A DNA stretch of 30,553 nt from a virus: positions 1 through 30,553 of the IMG/VR virus record IMGVR_UViG_3300017987_000261; one strand, given 5' to 3'. Below the pieces are notes generated by a model. That model saw only the letters and a program-made list of their open reading frames with translations. It made no database searches and was not told the origin of the DNA. Within the stretch, counting starts at the first letter, position 1; every line of letters begins with the position of its first letter. The translations under genes and the position numbers were made by a program. Of this stretch, positions 29,619 to 30,553 are shown in pieces.

Positions 29619-30553
29619 CAGTATTGATCCGGGTCCCCGCGTGGTCGAAATCTCAACGGACGTGGGCTCATCTCCTCCCGCCTCCGTTTCTCCAACTGAT
29701 CCTTTGGCGTCCGAGTTGTTTTCTGTCGGATTGCTGCCATGCTCATTCCAGAGAATGCTCTCATTTTCAAAATTCCAATTCTGTAGCAGGAACACGCGAT
29801 CCCTTCCGTAATGTCCCTGTGCATTTTGTCACGCTTCCGATCCTCAACCTTGCGCTTACCCTCTTTCGGCGCGCCTCTCTTCACTCCCTTGAATTCATCT
29901 TTGATTGCTTTCACATCTTGGAGCAAAATTGTTTGCCTGAGAATTCTCTCCTCCAAAAGATCCCAACCGGTTTGAGACTCGCTACCTCCACCCTTCCAGG
30001 TTTTCACCTTGCCAACCCATTTCCCCGATAGCTTCCGGATGTCTCGCATCATCTGCACAGGCCATTGAGCCTCAAGGCCCTTGTCTTTTTTTACGGCTCC
30101 CACCTTGGTGTCCACTTCAAAAATCTGGAGGTTAGGATACAAGGGCAACAGGTTCTCGAGATAGCGCTTGACCTCATTTCCATCGATGTACTTTGCTTTG
30201 GTATTGACCCCTGGCCACCAATACTTCAGGTGTGAAAGGTAGATATGCTCCCAAGGGAACTCTGACTCAGGATCCTCAGCCAAAATCACAAAAGATGTTT
30301 TTTCAACCGACGTTGAGGTATCGAGAAACCCAACACATTTGTTTTTGCATCCATCTTCATTGGTGAGACTGCGATCACAAACTCTTTTCACGTCAGAGGG
30401 ACTAACCACGTCATCACCCCGCCTCAATCGGTGTCCTTCAGCCTCGACACCTGCAAATGCCTTTGTTGACTCCAACGCACCGAAAACCTCGGAGACTGTA
30501 TCAACCATTTTGACAGAAGTGGAAGGATTGAGAGTCTCTTTGGTTGCAAACAC
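29618..30553 (-). CDS. Terminase large subunit, C-terminal part (cut by window edge)
   Basis: The frame is open at the right edge and ends at 29618 (311 codons in the window). VGFLDTSTSVEKTSFVILAE has the first acidic motif of the RNase H-like terminase nuclease. YPNLQIFEVDTKVGA and AQWPVQMMRDIRKLSG follow, and KMHRDITEGIACSC fits the last acidic/His motif (often HDDxxDALA). The C-terminal 50 residues are highly basic (EKRRREEMSPRPLRFRP). The ATPase half lies outside. With a Mu-like portal next in line, a Mu gp28-like or Terminase_6-type packaging motor is likely. The nuclease motifs are somewhat degenerate, so the call is moderate. Confidence 0.7.
   Translation of the reverse strand: MFATKETLNPSTSVKMVDTVSEVFGALESTKAFAGVEAEGHRLRRGDDVVSPSDVKRVCDRSLTNEDGCKNKCVGFLDTSTSVEKTSFVILAEDPESEFPWEHIYLSHLKYWWPGVNTKAKYIDGNEVKRYLENLLPLYPNLQIFEVDTKVGAVKKDKGLEAQWPVQMMRDIRKLSGKWVGKVKTWKGGGSESQTGWDLLEERILRQTILLQDVKAIKDEFKGVKRGAPKEGKRKVEDRKRDKMHRDITEGIACSCYRIGILKMRAFSGMSMAAIRQKTTRTPKDQLEKRRREEMSPRPLRFRPRGDPDQY

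Noticed and set aside
29430-29795. A 121-aa version of the HTH protein
   Set aside because: The first 59 residues are the terminase C-terminus read in another frame; the ATG at 29618 overlaps the terminase stop and starts the recognisable domain.

Overview
The window is one contiguous piece of a tailed double-stranded DNA phage (siphovirus-like) or prophage. It runs from the C-terminal part of the large terminase (right edge, minus strand) to the N-terminal part of a DnaB-type helicase (left edge, minus strand). Genes are packed with 1-20 bp overlaps (ATGA, TGATG, TAATG). I found no tRNA, rRNA, CRISPR array, integrase or transposase. Base composition is moderate (a little under half G+C by eye). 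No product is close enough to a well-known phage for me to name a host. Two spanin-like or holin-like membrane proteins and several Sec-type signal peptides fit a Gram-negative (diderm) host, but this is inference.

Layout. (1) 1-1702, minus: replication operon with a small protein, an O/DnaD-like replication initiator carrying a Glu-Gln hexanucleotide repeat, and a DnaB-like helicase cut by the window edge. (2) 1703-2084: divergent control region with direct repeats, nested hairpins, a 14-bp palindrome and a perfect 17-bp inverted repeat. (3) 2085-8412, plus: early/middle genes. These are a zinc-ribbon protein, a Cas4/RecB-like nuclease with four conserved-type cysteines, a frameshifted HNH homing endonuclease preceded by a strongly structured pseudoknot-like element, a putative single-strand annealing protein, a DUF1351-like coiled-coil protein, a run of small proteins, and a second, intact HNH nuclease. 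(4) 8326-11268, minus: lysis region with an Amidase_3 endolysin, a holin candidate and several one-pass membrane proteins. (5) 11278-24350, minus: tail and head-completion genes in the usual siphovirus order. Read in the direction of transcription they are capsid protein, connector, morphogenesis protein, terminator, tail tube, chaperone pair with a clear -1 slippery site, tape measure, distal tail, hub/fiber, C1q-like fiber, and secreted-looking fiber proteins. (6) 24378-30553, minus: decoration protein, S49 protease/scaffold, Mu gp29-like portal, short C5-cytosine methyltransferase, MerR-like HTH protein and terminase.

How it works together. The helicase and initiator open and unwind the origin, which may lie in or near the divergent region. 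The nuclease, annealing protein and coiled-coil protein form a recombination module. The head genes follow the lambda order (portal, protease, scaffold, decoration, capsid), but the portal and capsid families are Mu-like. The tail is a long non-contractile type: the 608-aa tape measure predicts roughly 90 nm.

The most unusual points are these. The protein at the lambda-gpD position carries a textbook signal peptide, three 55-residue repeats and a six-cysteine tail. Several other proteins of the same operon also have signal peptides and even numbers of cysteines. A pseudoknotted element sits directly upstream of the broken HNH gene.
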